DNA of 64,000 bases from JBBRBB01 sp038206235 (lineage in GTDB: Bacteria; Bacteroidota; Bacteroidia; Chitinophagales; Chitinophagaceae): contig JBBRBB010000001.1 in the NCBI GenBank assembly GCA_038206235.1, positions 62,001 to 126,000 on the forward strand, written 5' to 3'. The stretch's first letter is position 1; the number at the start of each line of letters is the position of its first letter. Below are positions 18,743 to 27,428 of this stretch, piece by piece. The position numbers were made by a program, and so were the translations under genes. The notes under the pieces were generated by a model, which saw only the letters and a list, made by a program, of their open reading frames with translations, was not told where the DNA came from and did not search any database.

Positions 18743-19666
18743 ATGTCATTAGTAATTGTTGGCAGCATGGCCTTCGATGCCATTGAAACACCTTTTGGGA
18801 AAAGCGAAAAAATAATTGGCGGCACTGCAACTTATGCTTCTTATGCGGCGAGTAATTTTGTAAGCCCTGTTTATCTCGTTTCTATTGTAGGCTCAGATTT
18901 TCCGCAGCAGGAAATGCAAAACCTTAGAAGCAGGAATATAATTCTGGATGGAGTTGAGGTAGTTGCTGATAAAAAATCTTTCTTTTGGAGCGGAAGATAT
19001 CACATGGATATGAACACCCGGGATACGCTTGTTACGGAATTAAATGTTCTCGAAGATTTTAATCCGGTATTGCCTGAAAGCTATAGAAATGCTGAATTTG
19101 TAATGCTTGGCAACCTGACGCCGAAGGTGCAAAAAAAGGTAATTGATCAAATGGAAAAAAGACCGCGGCTGATTATAATGGATACAATGAATTTTTGGAT
19201 GGAAACCGCTCTGGATGATTTGTTGGAATTGCTGACCATGGTAGATGTTTTGCTTGTGAATGATGGTGAGGCAAGGCAATTATCAGGAGAATATTCAATG
19301 GTTAAGGCAGCAAGAAAAATCCTTGCTATGGGTCCTCAATATCTCATTATAAAAAAGGGCGAGCATGGTTCTCTGTTGTTTAATGACAGCAATGTTTTCT
19401 TTGCACCCGCACTTCCCCTTGAAGATGTGTTTGACCCTACGGGTGCAGGCGATGCTTTTGCCGGAGGCTTTATTGGTCATCTCGCAAAAACGCGGGATGC
19501 TTCTTTTGAAAATATGAAAACAGGAATTATTGTAGGCAGTGCCATGGCAAGTTTTTGTGTTGAGAAATTTGGAACAGAAAGATTAAAAGAAATTACAAAG
19601 CAAGATATTGATATAAGACTGGAGCAGTTTGTACAATTGGTAAATTTTGATATTGCATTAGGATAA
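18743..19666 (+). CDS. PfkB family sugar kinase
   Basis: A ribokinase-fold protein of 307 residues. It opens IVGSMAFDAIETPFGKSEK and GGTATYAS, has LVNDGEARQL in the middle, and ends with the ATP-site signature DPTGAGDAFAGGF holding the catalytic Asp. Close relatives in Bacteroidota are annotated only as PfkB sugar kinases, so the substrate is open. A TTG at 18719 would add eight residues; ATG 18743 fits the family better. Confidence 0.9.
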   Translation: MSLVIVGSMAFDAIETPFGKSEKIIGGTATYASYAASNFVSPVYLVSIVGSDFPQQEMQNLRSRNIILDGVEVVADKKSFFWSGRYHMDMNTRDTLVTELNVLEDFNPVLPESYRNAEFVMLGNLTPKVQKKVIDQMEKRPRLIIMDTMNFWMETALDDLLELLTMVDVLLVNDGEARQLSGEYSMVKAARKILAMGPQYLIIKKGEHGSLLFNDSNVFFAPALPLEDVFDPTGAGDAFAGGFIGHLAKTRDASFENMKTGIIVGSAMASFCVEKFGTERLKEITKQDIDIRLEQFVQLVNFDIALG

Positions 19667-19670
19667 AGTT

Positions 19671-19945
19671 TTATGTAATCTCCTGCACTGCTGTATAATA
19701 ACCTTCAGGCTCCGCAACAATATCTGCCTTTACAACCTGCGTGTAGGCACACATGGATTTTGATGAATGTATTTCAGCTTACTGCTTCACCATTTTTTGA
19801 TAAATATTATAATGCTCATCCTTTATTCGTATAAAATAAACACTTGCTGCAAGAGATGATATATATCAAAATCAATTTTATTGCTGTTGCCTTTTATTTG
19901 TATAAGTGCTTTACCCGAACCGTCATAAATTTATAGCATCTTTTA
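19671..19945 (-). pseudogene. Relic of a secreted protein: frameshifted T9SS sorting domain and a tail fragment
   Basis: Read on the minus strand from about 19940, the sequence encodes YDGSGKALIQIKGNSNK, then after a one-base shift LAASVYFIRIKDEHYNIYQK and MVKQ-stop (19779). This is the last half of a type A sorting domain, broken by a frameshift. Just beyond, 19671-19778 holds another short open stretch (MCAYTQVVKADIVAEPEGY...) of unknown origin. No signal peptide or catalytic domain remains, so the body of the gene has been deleted. Confidence 0.65.
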
Positions 19946-20093
19946 AAGCCTCGGTAAATGTTATTTAGCGAACGAATGACAAAATTAAAACGGCAAAAGA
20001 TTGATAGCTCAATTCATTGCTGATATAATCTGAGAGTATAGCCTAGTAATCATTTTTTTTGTAAACAATATTTTTTTTCTGCAGCAAACAAAT

Positions 20094-20465
20094 TTGAAGA
20101 AAGCTTCTCTTTATATAATGTGTGTGCTGTATGTATTAGCCGGCATTAATCATTTTGTGCATCCACAGATTTATGAAGAGATAATGCCGTCATGGCTGCC
20201 CTGCCATTCTTCTCTTATTTATATAAGCGGCGCTTGTGAAATTGTTTTGGGAACATTGCTGGTTCCTTTTATTACCAGGCGGTTTGCAGCATTAGGAATT
20301 ATTGCACTGCTGATAGTGGTTTTTCCCGCAAATGTTCAAATGATGCTCAATTATTTGCACAGCCACAATGCTTATCTGTGGCTTGCCATTCTCAGATTGC
20401 CTCTGCAAGCTATGCTAATTTGGTGGGCATCGCTGTTTACAAAAAAAAAAGTAATCCCTGTATAG
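20094..20465 (+). CDS. DoxX-like membrane protein
   Basis: A 123-residue protein with four membrane segments. The first contains YVLAGINHFVHPQIYEEIMP, characteristic of the DoxX/DoxX-like family of small quinone-associated membrane proteins; GACEIVLGTLL and FPANVQMMLNY follow. The start is TTG. The function is not established for this branch. Confidence 0.78.
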   Translation: MKKASLYIMCVLYVLAGINHFVHPQIYEEIMPSWLPCHSSLIYISGACEIVLGTLLVPFITRRFAALGIIALLIVVFPANVQMMLNYLHSHNAYLWLAILRLPLQAMLIWWASLFTKKKVIPV

Positions 20466-20473
20466 AGTAGGGG

Positions 20474-20509
20474 GGTCAGACCGGGACGGTCAGACCCTGT
20501 AGTCAGACC
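20474..20509. repeat. Three GTCAGACC direct repeats between convergent genes
   Basis: GTCAGACC occurs at 20475-20482, 20489-20496 and 20502-20509 in the 49-base gap between two convergent genes. The first two are the 9-mer GGTCAGACC, whose reverse complement is at 13039-13047; GTCTGACC is at 59737-59744. Confidence 0.6.
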
Positions 20510-20514
20510 TTGTG

Positions 20515-22377
20515 CTACTTCATCTCATATACATTGTTGCTTATATCTGCATCTGCATCGTGCACATCACCTAACACTATTTTTTGTATTGGCTTATCTG
20601 CATTCACACTTAATGATGTTGTGTTACTGTTTTCCCAAACCGAAATGCTTTGATGCAATTTTTTTGTATTGCCATCTTGATAAAACACCGTGATGTCAAT
20701 GGGTACAGGCTTATTGCCCTTTGATTGCACCGTTATTGAGATTTGATTTCCATTTTTCTTTGCAGAGCTTATTGCCAAATCGGGAGTGCCTGAATCGAAG
20801 AACCATCTTTTCCAAAACCAATTCAAATTTTTTCCACTACCCGTATTCATGCAATTAAAAAAATCAAGAGGCATAGGATGTTTGTCATGCCATTGCTCAA
20901 TATAAAAATGCAGCGCTTTTGTAAAGAGCGCATCACCCAGCATATCCCTTACATACAAATATCCCATTGCAGGTTTTGGATATGAATTGAGATAATAATT
21001 TGCACCTCTTTCCTGTGTGCTGAGCGTCGTGATGGGCATATCAAAATCATAGCCTGCATTTGAATTGTATGGCTTCATTCCATAATCATCGGTGATGGTG
21101 CTGTCAATTATGGGAGATATAATCCATTCACCGATTGTTGCCCAGCCTTCATCCATCCATGCATATTTTGTTTCATTGATGCCCATATAAAATGGAAACA
21201 TGGTATGAAATATTTCATGGTCTGTAAGCTCTATTGCATCTGTTCTGTCTTCTAAGGGGTTATCGTTTACCATCATTGGATATTCCATTTGGTCAAGGCC
21301 ATCGAATACAGTTTCATGCGGATAAGGATAAGGCCATGCGGGAAAAGTATAGCTCATAGACTCCACTGTTTTTCTTGCAAAATCTGCCACTTCAAAATAA
21401 TCTTTATGCTTAGGATTAAAGATTGCATCCACTCTTGTTCTTCTTTTTATTGATGGGTCAACCACAAGGCTGCTTGCATACCAGGTGTAATGATTGCTTG
21501 TTGCAAAAACAAAATCTGTTACATTCTGCGCTTTAAATTTCCATGTGTTGATTACATTTTGCGCAGTGATATTTCCGTTTTGTAAATCTTTTGTATCAAT
21601 AATTTTTGTAACAGCATCACTTTTTTCAGCAGCCGCAATGCGCTGCACAATTTGAGCCGCATATACTTCATCAGCATTTTCCAAATCGCCTGTTGCACAA
21701 ACGATATAATTTTTTGGAACTGTAACCGCTGCATTAAAGTCGCAGAAGTCATTATAAAATTCCTGGCTGCCGGTGTAAGGAAATTTATTCCATCCATCAA
21801 TATCATCATACACTGCAATGCGTGGAAAAAAATAAGCGATGAAGGCAGCGCTGTCATCAACCATTCCTGTGCGTGTGTGCGAAGTTTTATTAAGAATGTA
21901 TGAAAAAGAAATGGCAAATTTTATTTGCTTGCCCGGCAGCAAGGGCGAAATGTTTATAATCATGTTAGTGGCTGAAATATCTAACTCATCGGTGTTTTGA
22001 GTGTTATCATCAATGAGCATTTTCTCAATGCGCATACCTTCACCAACATCAACTGCATCTAAATCTAAATCACGCTGCGAACCTTGTTTGTATAAATTAG
22101 GATACAGCTTAAACCAGATTTCTTTTAACGTATCAACGCTGTTATTAGTGTAAGTAATATCTTCTGTTCCTGCAACCATTCTGCTTTGCGGTGAAAAGTT
22201 TACATCAATATTATACTGCGCTTTGTTTTGCCAATAGCTTGGGCCGGGCTTTCCATCCATTGAACGTGTGTGCTTGTCATAAGCATGTTGATAATTTCCT
22301 GCAACAGGCAAAGCTGTTTGTGCATTTACTTTCAGAAAGAAAGATAAAAGCAATAAGCTGAAGAAAAGATATTTCAT
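20515..22377 (-). CDS. M1 family aminopeptidase-like metallopeptidase
   Basis: A 620-residue exported gluzincin. A signal peptide (first about 20 residues, VNAQ) is followed by an N-terminal beta domain, then a catalytic domain with HEIFH (387-391), third ligand Glu410 at the expected 18-residue spacing, and DQMEYP (362-367) in place of the GAMEN substrate loop. A C-terminal beta domain (about 540-620) closes the protein. It probably releases N-terminal residues from peptides in the periplasm. It lacks a T9SS domain. Confidence 0.9.
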   Translation of the reverse strand: MKYLFFSLLLLSFFLKVNAQTALPVAGNYQHAYDKHTRSMDGKPGPSYWQNKAQYNIDVNFSPQSRMVAGTEDITYTNNSVDTLKEIWFKLYPNLYKQGSQRDLDLDAVDVGEGMRIEKMLIDDNTQNTDELDISATNMIINISPLLPGKQIKFAISFSYILNKTSHTRTGMVDDSAAFIAYFFPRIAVYDDIDGWNKFPYTGSQEFYNDFCDFNAAVTVPKNYIVCATGDLENADEVYAAQIVQRIAAAEKSDAVTKIIDTKDLQNGNITAQNVINTWKFKAQNVTDFVFATSNHYTWYASSLVVDPSIKRRTRVDAIFNPKHKDYFEVADFARKTVESMSYTFPAWPYPYPHETVFDGLDQMEYPMMVNDNPLEDRTDAIELTDHEIFHTMFPFYMGINETKYAWMDEGWATIGEWIISPIIDSTITDDYGMKPYNSNAGYDFDMPITTLSTQERGANYYLNSYPKPAMGYLYVRDMLGDALFTKALHFYIEQWHDKHPMPLDFFNCMNTGSGKNLNWFWKRWFFDSGTPDLAISSAKKNGNQISITVQSKGNKPVPIDITVFYQDGNTKKLHQSISVWENSNTTSLSVNADKPIQKIVLGDVHDADADISNNVYEMK

Positions 22378-22494
22378 AAAAAAAATTATCGGCTAAAGTA
22401 ATAAACATGCAGTATAAAACATTGCTGACAATTACAGATGGTTTTGGCAACAATCCATATTTGCAAACAAGGAATGAATGTTACTGAATTTACT

Positions 22495-22680
22495 TCATCT
22501 AAAATGCAATCCATAGCTTTCTGAAACCAATACATGCTGCCACTGCTCGATAATTTTTTTATATGCTTTGATTACGGGCATTATTTTTCGGTCAAGATCG
22601 TATAAGCTCAATTCATTTACATGCCATGCATCTTCAGAACCTGCGCCTGTTACAATGCAAACTTTATTTTTAAATCTCAT
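22495..22680 (-). pseudogene. SDR N-terminal stub joined to an unknown tail
   Basis: The first 15 residues, MRFKNKVCIVTGAGS, are the Rossmann start of a short-chain dehydrogenase. At the place where GIG should follow, the sequence turns into EDAWHVNELSLYDLDRKIMP and a helical tail that is not SDR-like. With 61 residues it cannot fold as either enzyme. The best reading is a deletion that joined two genes. Confidence 0.5.
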
Positions 22681-22761
22681 GGAAAGAAGTTTGGGTAAGT
22701 ATCTTAAAATCGTATGCCCTTACTATTTTTGAATAAACTAAGATTTTAATTGTTTCCTTTC

Positions 22762-23163
22762 TTACTCACAATCACATGGCCATTCCCTGTTTAAATCAAT
22801 TACAGTTACTACTGTTACTTCAGAATTGCAGAGTGCAAAAATAATGCGGAGATGCTGGCTATCGTGGCTATACCCTTCCACAGCATATTTTTTATGACAG
22901 TTGTCTGTTTTCAATTCACTCTTTAAATAATTTATTTTCCCTTCGTGCAAAAGTTCTGTTACTTCAGTTTCATCAACATGCCTGCAGCCCATGCGGCAGC
23001 GTGCATGGTTTGAATAGTTGATGTGTGAAGGATTTCGATTTAACTCATCTGTACTATTTGTTGCGGAAGAGTTTCTAAAATTTGATGTTTGATTGCATTG
23101 CTTAAGTGTAAGAGCAATCATGGCTATGGCAATTAAAATTGCAGCTAATGTTTTTTTGTTCAT
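22762..23163 (-). CDS. DUF4258 domain protein, membrane-anchored
   Basis: A 133-residue protein: an N-terminal membrane segment or signal anchor (LAAILIAIAMIALTL), a serine/asparagine linker, then a DUF4258 domain with SNHARCRMGCRHVDETEV, NCHKKYAVEGYSHDSQHLRIIFA and VIDLNREWPCDCE. The paired cysteines suggest disulfides outside the cytoplasm. An ORF start 11 residues upstream exists, but ATG 23163 (MNKKTL) gives a cleaner signal. DUF4258 proteins have no assigned function. Confidence 0.75.
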   Translation of the reverse strand: MNKKTLAAILIAIAMIALTLKQCNQTSNFRNSSATNSTDELNRNPSHINYSNHARCRMGCRHVDETEVTELLHEGKINYLKSELKTDNCHKKYAVEGYSHDSQHLRIIFALCNSEVTVVTVIDLNREWPCDCE

Positions 23164-23308
23164 GATAAAAAATATCCTGGAGGAAATGATACTCAAAAAT
23201 CAGTAACTTTCATCAGGCGCAGAAAAAGAATTTTTCTGGTATATTTTATTACTGATAAATCTGCAGCAGTAAACAAACTTTGAACATTAAACTTTAAACT
23301 CAAATAAC

Positions 23309-24502
23309 ATGAAACGTATTGCAATGCTAGGCTCCGGCTTTATCGCAAGATTTTATGCTGATTCTATTCAGGGCTACAGAAGCGCCGATAAAATTGTAAG
23401 CGTTTATTCACGCAGGAAAGAAGCTGCAAAAAAATTTGCTGATGATTATAATTGTGAACATTTTACAACAAATATGGAAGAGGCAGTTGCACATACTGAT
23501 GTTGATGTAGTATGTATTTCATTACCCAATCATTTACATGAAGAAGCTGTTATGCTTTGCTGCAAACACAAGAAAGCAGTTATTACAACAAAACCTCTTG
23601 GGCGAAATGCGGCAGAAGCTAAACGCATGTTGCTTGCTGTGGAAGAAGCGGGAATTTTTAATGGCTATCTCGAAGACCTTGTTTATACTCCTAAATTTTT
23701 AAAGGCGTATGAAAGTGTAAAGAGTGGAGCGTTGGGCAGAATACTGTGGGCAAAGAGCAGGGAAACGCATCCCGGTCCGCACAGCGATTGGTTTTGGAAT
23801 ATTGAATTAGCAGGCGGCGGTTGCATTCTTGATTTGGGTTGTCATTGTGCAGAGATAACAAGAAGTTATATTGGAAAAGATATAAAACCTGTGGAAGTAA
23901 TGTGCTGGGCAGATACGCAGGTAAAACCTATTGATGCAGAAGACCACGCCATTGGATTGATAAAATATGAAAATGGCGCTATTGCGCAATTTGAAGTAAG
24001 CTGGACGTTTCGCGGAGGACTTGATTTACGGGATGAAGTAATGGGAACTGAAGGAACAATTTGGATAAATAGTTTTTTACGCACCGGCTTTGAAATGTTT
24101 ACAACAGGCAAAGGAGCAGATTATGTTGCAGAGAAAGCTGAAAGCAATACAGGCTGGTTGTTTCCGGTGGGTGATGAATTGAACGAGCTTGGATACAATC
24201 ACATGTTTGCAGATATGTTTAACAGCATGGAACAAAACACGCAACCCAAAGAAACTTTTTATGATGGATATATTGTAAATGCCATACTTGATGCGGCTTA
24301 CAAATCTGCAAAGAGCAAACATTGGGAACCTGTTATTCTTGATATTTGGAGAGGGAAAACAGGATTGAGTAAAGAAAGTCATTTAACTGAATACGATGCT
24401 GATAATTATTTTGTGAAAGAAGAAGTAACACATTACGGCGCTAAGAAAGTAATATTGAAAAATAAGAAAACAGGGAAGATTGAGGAGCGGGTAATAAAAT
24501 AG
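23309..24502 (+). CDS. Gfo/Idh/MocA family oxidoreductase
   Basis: A 397-residue NAD(P)-dependent oxidoreductase. It has the Rossmann GSGFIARFYADS (8-19), VCISLPNHLHEEA, and TTKPLGRNAAEA, where the canonical EKP catalytic-lysine motif reads TKP (Lys kept). EDLVYTPKF and the GGGCILDLGCH segment (catalytic His region) follow. Such enzymes oxidise sugars or inositols. It stands alone with no sugar-catabolic neighbours, so the substrate is unknown. Confidence 0.88.
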   Translation: MKRIAMLGSGFIARFYADSIQGYRSADKIVSVYSRRKEAAKKFADDYNCEHFTTNMEEAVAHTDVDVVCISLPNHLHEEAVMLCCKHKKAVITTKPLGRNAAEAKRMLLAVEEAGIFNGYLEDLVYTPKFLKAYESVKSGALGRILWAKSRETHPGPHSDWFWNIELAGGGCILDLGCHCAEITRSYIGKDIKPVEVMCWADTQVKPIDAEDHAIGLIKYENGAIAQFEVSWTFRGGLDLRDEVMGTEGTIWINSFLRTGFEMFTTGKGADYVAEKAESNTGWLFPVGDELNELGYNHMFADMFNSMEQNTQPKETFYDGYIVNAILDAAYKSAKSKHWEPVILDIWRGKTGLSKESHLTEYDADNYFVKEEVTHYGAKKVILKNKKTGKIEERVIK

Positions 24503-24583
24503 TTTCAAAAGCAAACAACTTATTTTTTAAGATGTACGGGCTTCAAAAATTATATAAGTATATATGAAAAAACACTTCTTTAA

Positions 24584-24826
24584 ATGTTGACAAAACTTAC
24601 ACTGAGCATTAACGAACAGGTTATTAAAAAAGCTAAACTCGTAAGCCGGAATAGGGGTAAAAGCCTAAGCCGGATAGTTGAAGATTATTTACAATCACTT
24701 AGCTCAGATACGGAAAAAAATTCATCATTTAAAAAACTTAGCGGGGTATTAAAAAATAAAATCCCCCCTGATGTTGATTTAAAAAAAGAGAAAGGAAAAT
24801 ATATAAATAAGAAATATGGCTTATAA
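24584..24826 (+). CDS. DUF6364 family antitoxin (ribbon-helix-helix-like)
   Basis: An 80-residue protein. TKLTLSINEQVIKKAKLVSRNRGKSLSRIVEDYL is the ribbon-helix-helix DNA-binding half, and the C-terminal lysine-rich tail (KIPPDVDLKKEK) should wrap the toxin. It overlaps the start of the PIN-domain gene by 11 bases, the usual antitoxin-first layout. The antitoxin reads intact although its toxin does not. Confidence 0.8.
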   Translation: MLTKLTLSINEQVIKKAKLVSRNRGKSLSRIVEDYLQSLSSDTEKNSSFKKLSGVLKNKIPPDVDLKKEKGKYINKKYGL

Positions 24827-25262
24827 GCTTTTCCTTGATACTAATGTATATCTTGACTTTCTGCTTCAGAGAGGAAATTATTGACAAGATGCAGAAAAGG
24901 TTCTTGAACTGGCAGAAAAGAATATTGCAGCAATATTCACTTCAGCTTCTAATCTGCTCAACTTAATGTATGCAATGAATAACCATAAAATACAAAGAGT
25001 GAAAATAGTTGATTATGTGAGCACCATTTTGAAACATTCTGTACTAACAAATCCAAACAATCAAATTTTTACATCGGCCCTTGCCTCCCATTTTACTGAT
25101 TTAGAAGACGCTGTTCAAGATTATACTGCGCTTCAAATTAAAGGCATTGATTATTTTATTACTTCAAACATCAGGGATTTTAAGAAAGCATCTGTTCAGC
25201 TTCCGGTGATTACACCTTCACAATTCATGAATAATATAGCTGATAAAACATCTATAAATTAA
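24816..25262 (+). pseudogene. PIN-domain toxin with premature stop
   Basis: From ATG 24816 the frame reads MAYKLFLDTNVYLDFLLQRGNY, then an in-frame TGA (24882-24884), then continues without shift QDAEKVLELAEKN through to a normal end at 25262. The acidic residues expected of a PIN ribonuclease are present: Asp8 in FLDTN, and later LEDAVQDYTA and FITSNIRDF. A single stop therefore separates the first catalytic Asp from the rest. Translation from the internal ATG at 24966 would lack it. The gene is inactive unless the stop is read through or is a sequencing error. Confidence 0.82.
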
Positions 25263-25265
25263 TTG

Positions 25266-25913
25266 CTATTCTGCTAAACCATTTTTCACCGCAAACATTA
25301 CAAGCCCTGCAGTATTGCGCACACCGATTTTTTCAATCAATCTTTGCCGTATTCCTTCTACGGAACGTGGGCTTAGAAAAATTTGCTTGCCTATTTCTGT
25401 TGCCGTTTTTTCCTCGCATATTAATTTCAGCACTTCAAGCTCACGTTCGGTTAATTCAATATTTTGATTGAAGGAAGGTTTAATATTATTTTTCAGCACA
25501 AGCTTTTTCAGCAGCGCTTTATTTACAAGATCGTTGAAGTAATATCCATTTTCATAAACAGTATAAACCGCTTTGATAATTTCTTTTGGTTCTGCATTTT
25601 TAAGTAAGTATCCATTTGCTCCGTTCTCCATTAGATGAATGATGAACTTGTTATCATCGTACATAGTAACAACAAGCACTTTTATGTTTTCATATTTTTT
25701 GCGGATAAGCTTGGTTGCTTCCATACCATCCATTAACGGCATGTTCAAATCCATAATAATAACATCGGGTTGCTCTGTTTTTAGCGATTCCATTAGCTCT
25801 TCACCATTATCACATTCAAATAAAACTTTCAGGTTATCGTCAGAAGAGAAGCACAATTTCAGTCCCTCTCTGAATATTTTATAATCATCTGCTATGGCAA
25901 TGGTAACAGGCAT
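25266..25913 (-). CDS. NarL/FixJ-type response regulator
   Basis: A 215-residue regulator. The receiver domain has paired acidic residues (ADD, 8-10), phospho-acceptor Asp55 in IIMDLNMP, Thr83 and Lys105. The C-terminal LuxR-type helix-turn-helix starts LTERELEVLKLICEEKTATEIG and has SPRSVEGIRQRLIEKIG. It follows its histidine kinase by 6 bases in one operon with a membrane protein. Targets are unknown; direct repeats at 28150-28248 are candidates. Confidence 0.93.
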   Translation of the reverse strand: MPVTIAIADDYKIFREGLKLCFSSDDNLKVLFECDNGEELMESLKTEQPDVIIMDLNMPLMDGMEATKLIRKKYENIKVLVVTMYDDNKFIIHLMENGANGYLLKNAEPKEIIKAVYTVYENGYYFNDLVNKALLKKLVLKNNIKPSFNQNIELTERELEVLKLICEEKTATEIGKQIFLSPRSVEGIRQRLIEKIGVRNTAGLVMFAVKNGLAE

Positions 25914-25919
25914 CAGTAA

Positions 25920-26699
25920 TTAAGATTTTAATGGTACAGATAAATGAATAGTGTTATGATTTGGCTCTGATTCAAAATTAATATTTCCCTTCAGCAGCAT
26001 AATTCTGTTTTGAATATTTTTTAATCCAAGTCCGCTTGATGAAAACCTTAGTTTTTCAAATTGTTCCTGGCTAATTCCGTTTCCATCGTGTTGTATGCTG
26101 AATGTAATGGAATCATCCTTTACTAAAGATTTAATTGATAATCTCTTGGCATTGCTATGCTTTAAAATATTATTGCAAAGTTCCTGGAGTATGCGGTAGA
26201 TAGTCATATCATTTTCAGTATTGCTTGCAGGATAATTATCATCCAGTTCAATTATTGTTTGCAGTGGTGTACCGGAAGAAATCTTTTGAAGGAATGTTTT
26301 GATGGCTTCATTTAAACCAAGCTCTTTTAAAATAGCGGAGTGAAGGTTGTGTGAAATGCTTCTTACTTTAATGATTGATTCATCAAGCAGTTCAAGCGTT
26401 TTTTGGTGCAATTGCTTATCCCCGTTTTTTAAATTTTCAGGCTGAATATTTCCGAGGTATAATTTAGATGCAGATAATATTGCACCAACTTCATCATGCA
26501 GTTGTTCTGCTATGTGGTGGCGCTCACCCTCTTCACTTCTTACTGCTGCTTCTATTAATTGATTTTGTTGTTGCTCATGTAGTTGCTGCATTTGCCGTTG
26601 ATATTGAAATTTTCTTTGCTGGCTTAGATTAAATGCAAGCAGAAAGCTGATGATGAGGAGAAACATCACTGAGATACCAATGATAATTAGATATTCCAT
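25920..26699 (-). CDS. Membrane-anchored sensor histidine kinase (HisKA_3)
   Basis: A 259-residue kinase with one N-terminal membrane segment (about 3-24), a short glutamine-rich coiled coil, the HisKA_3 box with phospho-acceptor His68 in AEQLHDEVG, and a HATPase domain whose G-box reads SSGLGLKNIQNRI. It has no periplasmic sensor of its own, so it may depend on the seven-segment membrane protein encoded 2 bases upstream. It phosphorylates the NarL-type regulator downstream. Confidence 0.92.
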   Translation of the reverse strand: MEYLIIIGISVMFLLIISFLLAFNLSQQRKFQYQRQMQQLHEQQQNQLIEAAVRSEEGERHHIAEQLHDEVGAILSASKLYLGNIQPENLKNGDKQLHQKTLELLDESIIKVRSISHNLHSAILKELGLNEAIKTFLQKISSGTPLQTIIELDDNYPASNTENDMTIYRILQELCNNILKHSNAKRLSIKSLVKDDSITFSIQHDGNGISQEQFEKLRFSSSGLGLKNIQNRIMLLKGNINFESEPNHNTIHLSVPLKS

Positions 26700-26701
26700 G
26701 A

Positions 26702-27373
26702 TTATACAATAGTAGAAATAGTATATTTAAATCTTCCATAAAATGCTCTGGTTATAAACAAACAAAATACAAAAAAAATAATATTTGGCACCTCCCATAA
26801 GTCAGATACAAACCTTTCTCGATTATGATTCATCAGATAATTAAAAAATAAGAAAATAAAAAAATTTACAGATTCATAAATAGCGAGACCAGAAACAATA
26901 ATAAAATAAGGATCAAATGTTAAAAAAATCTCTTCTGATTTGATCAATTGAATGAAGTAAATGATGCACAATATTAATAAACTTATAGATTCAATACTGT
27001 GTAGAAATGAACTTAAACTAAAAAAATCTCCCAAAAAAATAAAATAGAAAACGAACCAAAATACATATAGAAAAAGAAAAAAGTGAACACATTTTTTTAG
27101 ATTCAGCTTAATTGCATTTTTAAAAAATAAAACAAAAACAAATACTCTGCAAATGGAATTAATGTTATAAAGAAAATTATTATTCTTTAAGATTGACGGC
27201 ATGCAACTATTAAATAACCAACTTACATCAATTATTCCATTAATAAAAAGAGCAGTAAGTAAGTAGGCACTGATAATTTCAAAGTATTTTTCTTTTGGTC
27301 TTTTTAATATAAAAACATAAAGTGGCAAGAGTGGTGCCCATACTTCTGACCAGTTGAAAATTAGGTTGAACAT
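26702..27373 (-). CDS. Polytopic membrane protein, putative sensor partner of the kinase
   Basis: A 223-residue protein with about six or seven hydrophobic segments and little soluble sequence. No named family is recognised. It stops 2 bases before the histidine kinase start on the same strand, so the two are translated together. This layout suggests that it is the signal-sensing membrane half of a split sensor, since the kinase has only one anchor. The role is inferred from context alone. Confidence 0.6.
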   Translation of the reverse strand: MFNLIFNWSEVWAPLLPLYVFILKRPKEKYFEIISAYLLTALFINGIIDVSWLFNSCMPSILKNNNFLYNINSICRVFVFVLFFKNAIKLNLKKCVHFFLFLYVFWFVFYFIFLGDFFSLSSFLHSIESISLLILCIIYFIQLIKSEEIFLTFDPYFIIVSGLAIYESVNFFIFLFFNYLMNHNRERFVSDLWEVPNIIFFVFCLFITRAFYGRFKYTISTIV

Positions 27374-27428
27374 TAATGAATATTATTCAGTTATTCTCAT
27401 TTACAAAACAGTTAAACGGATTGTATAG

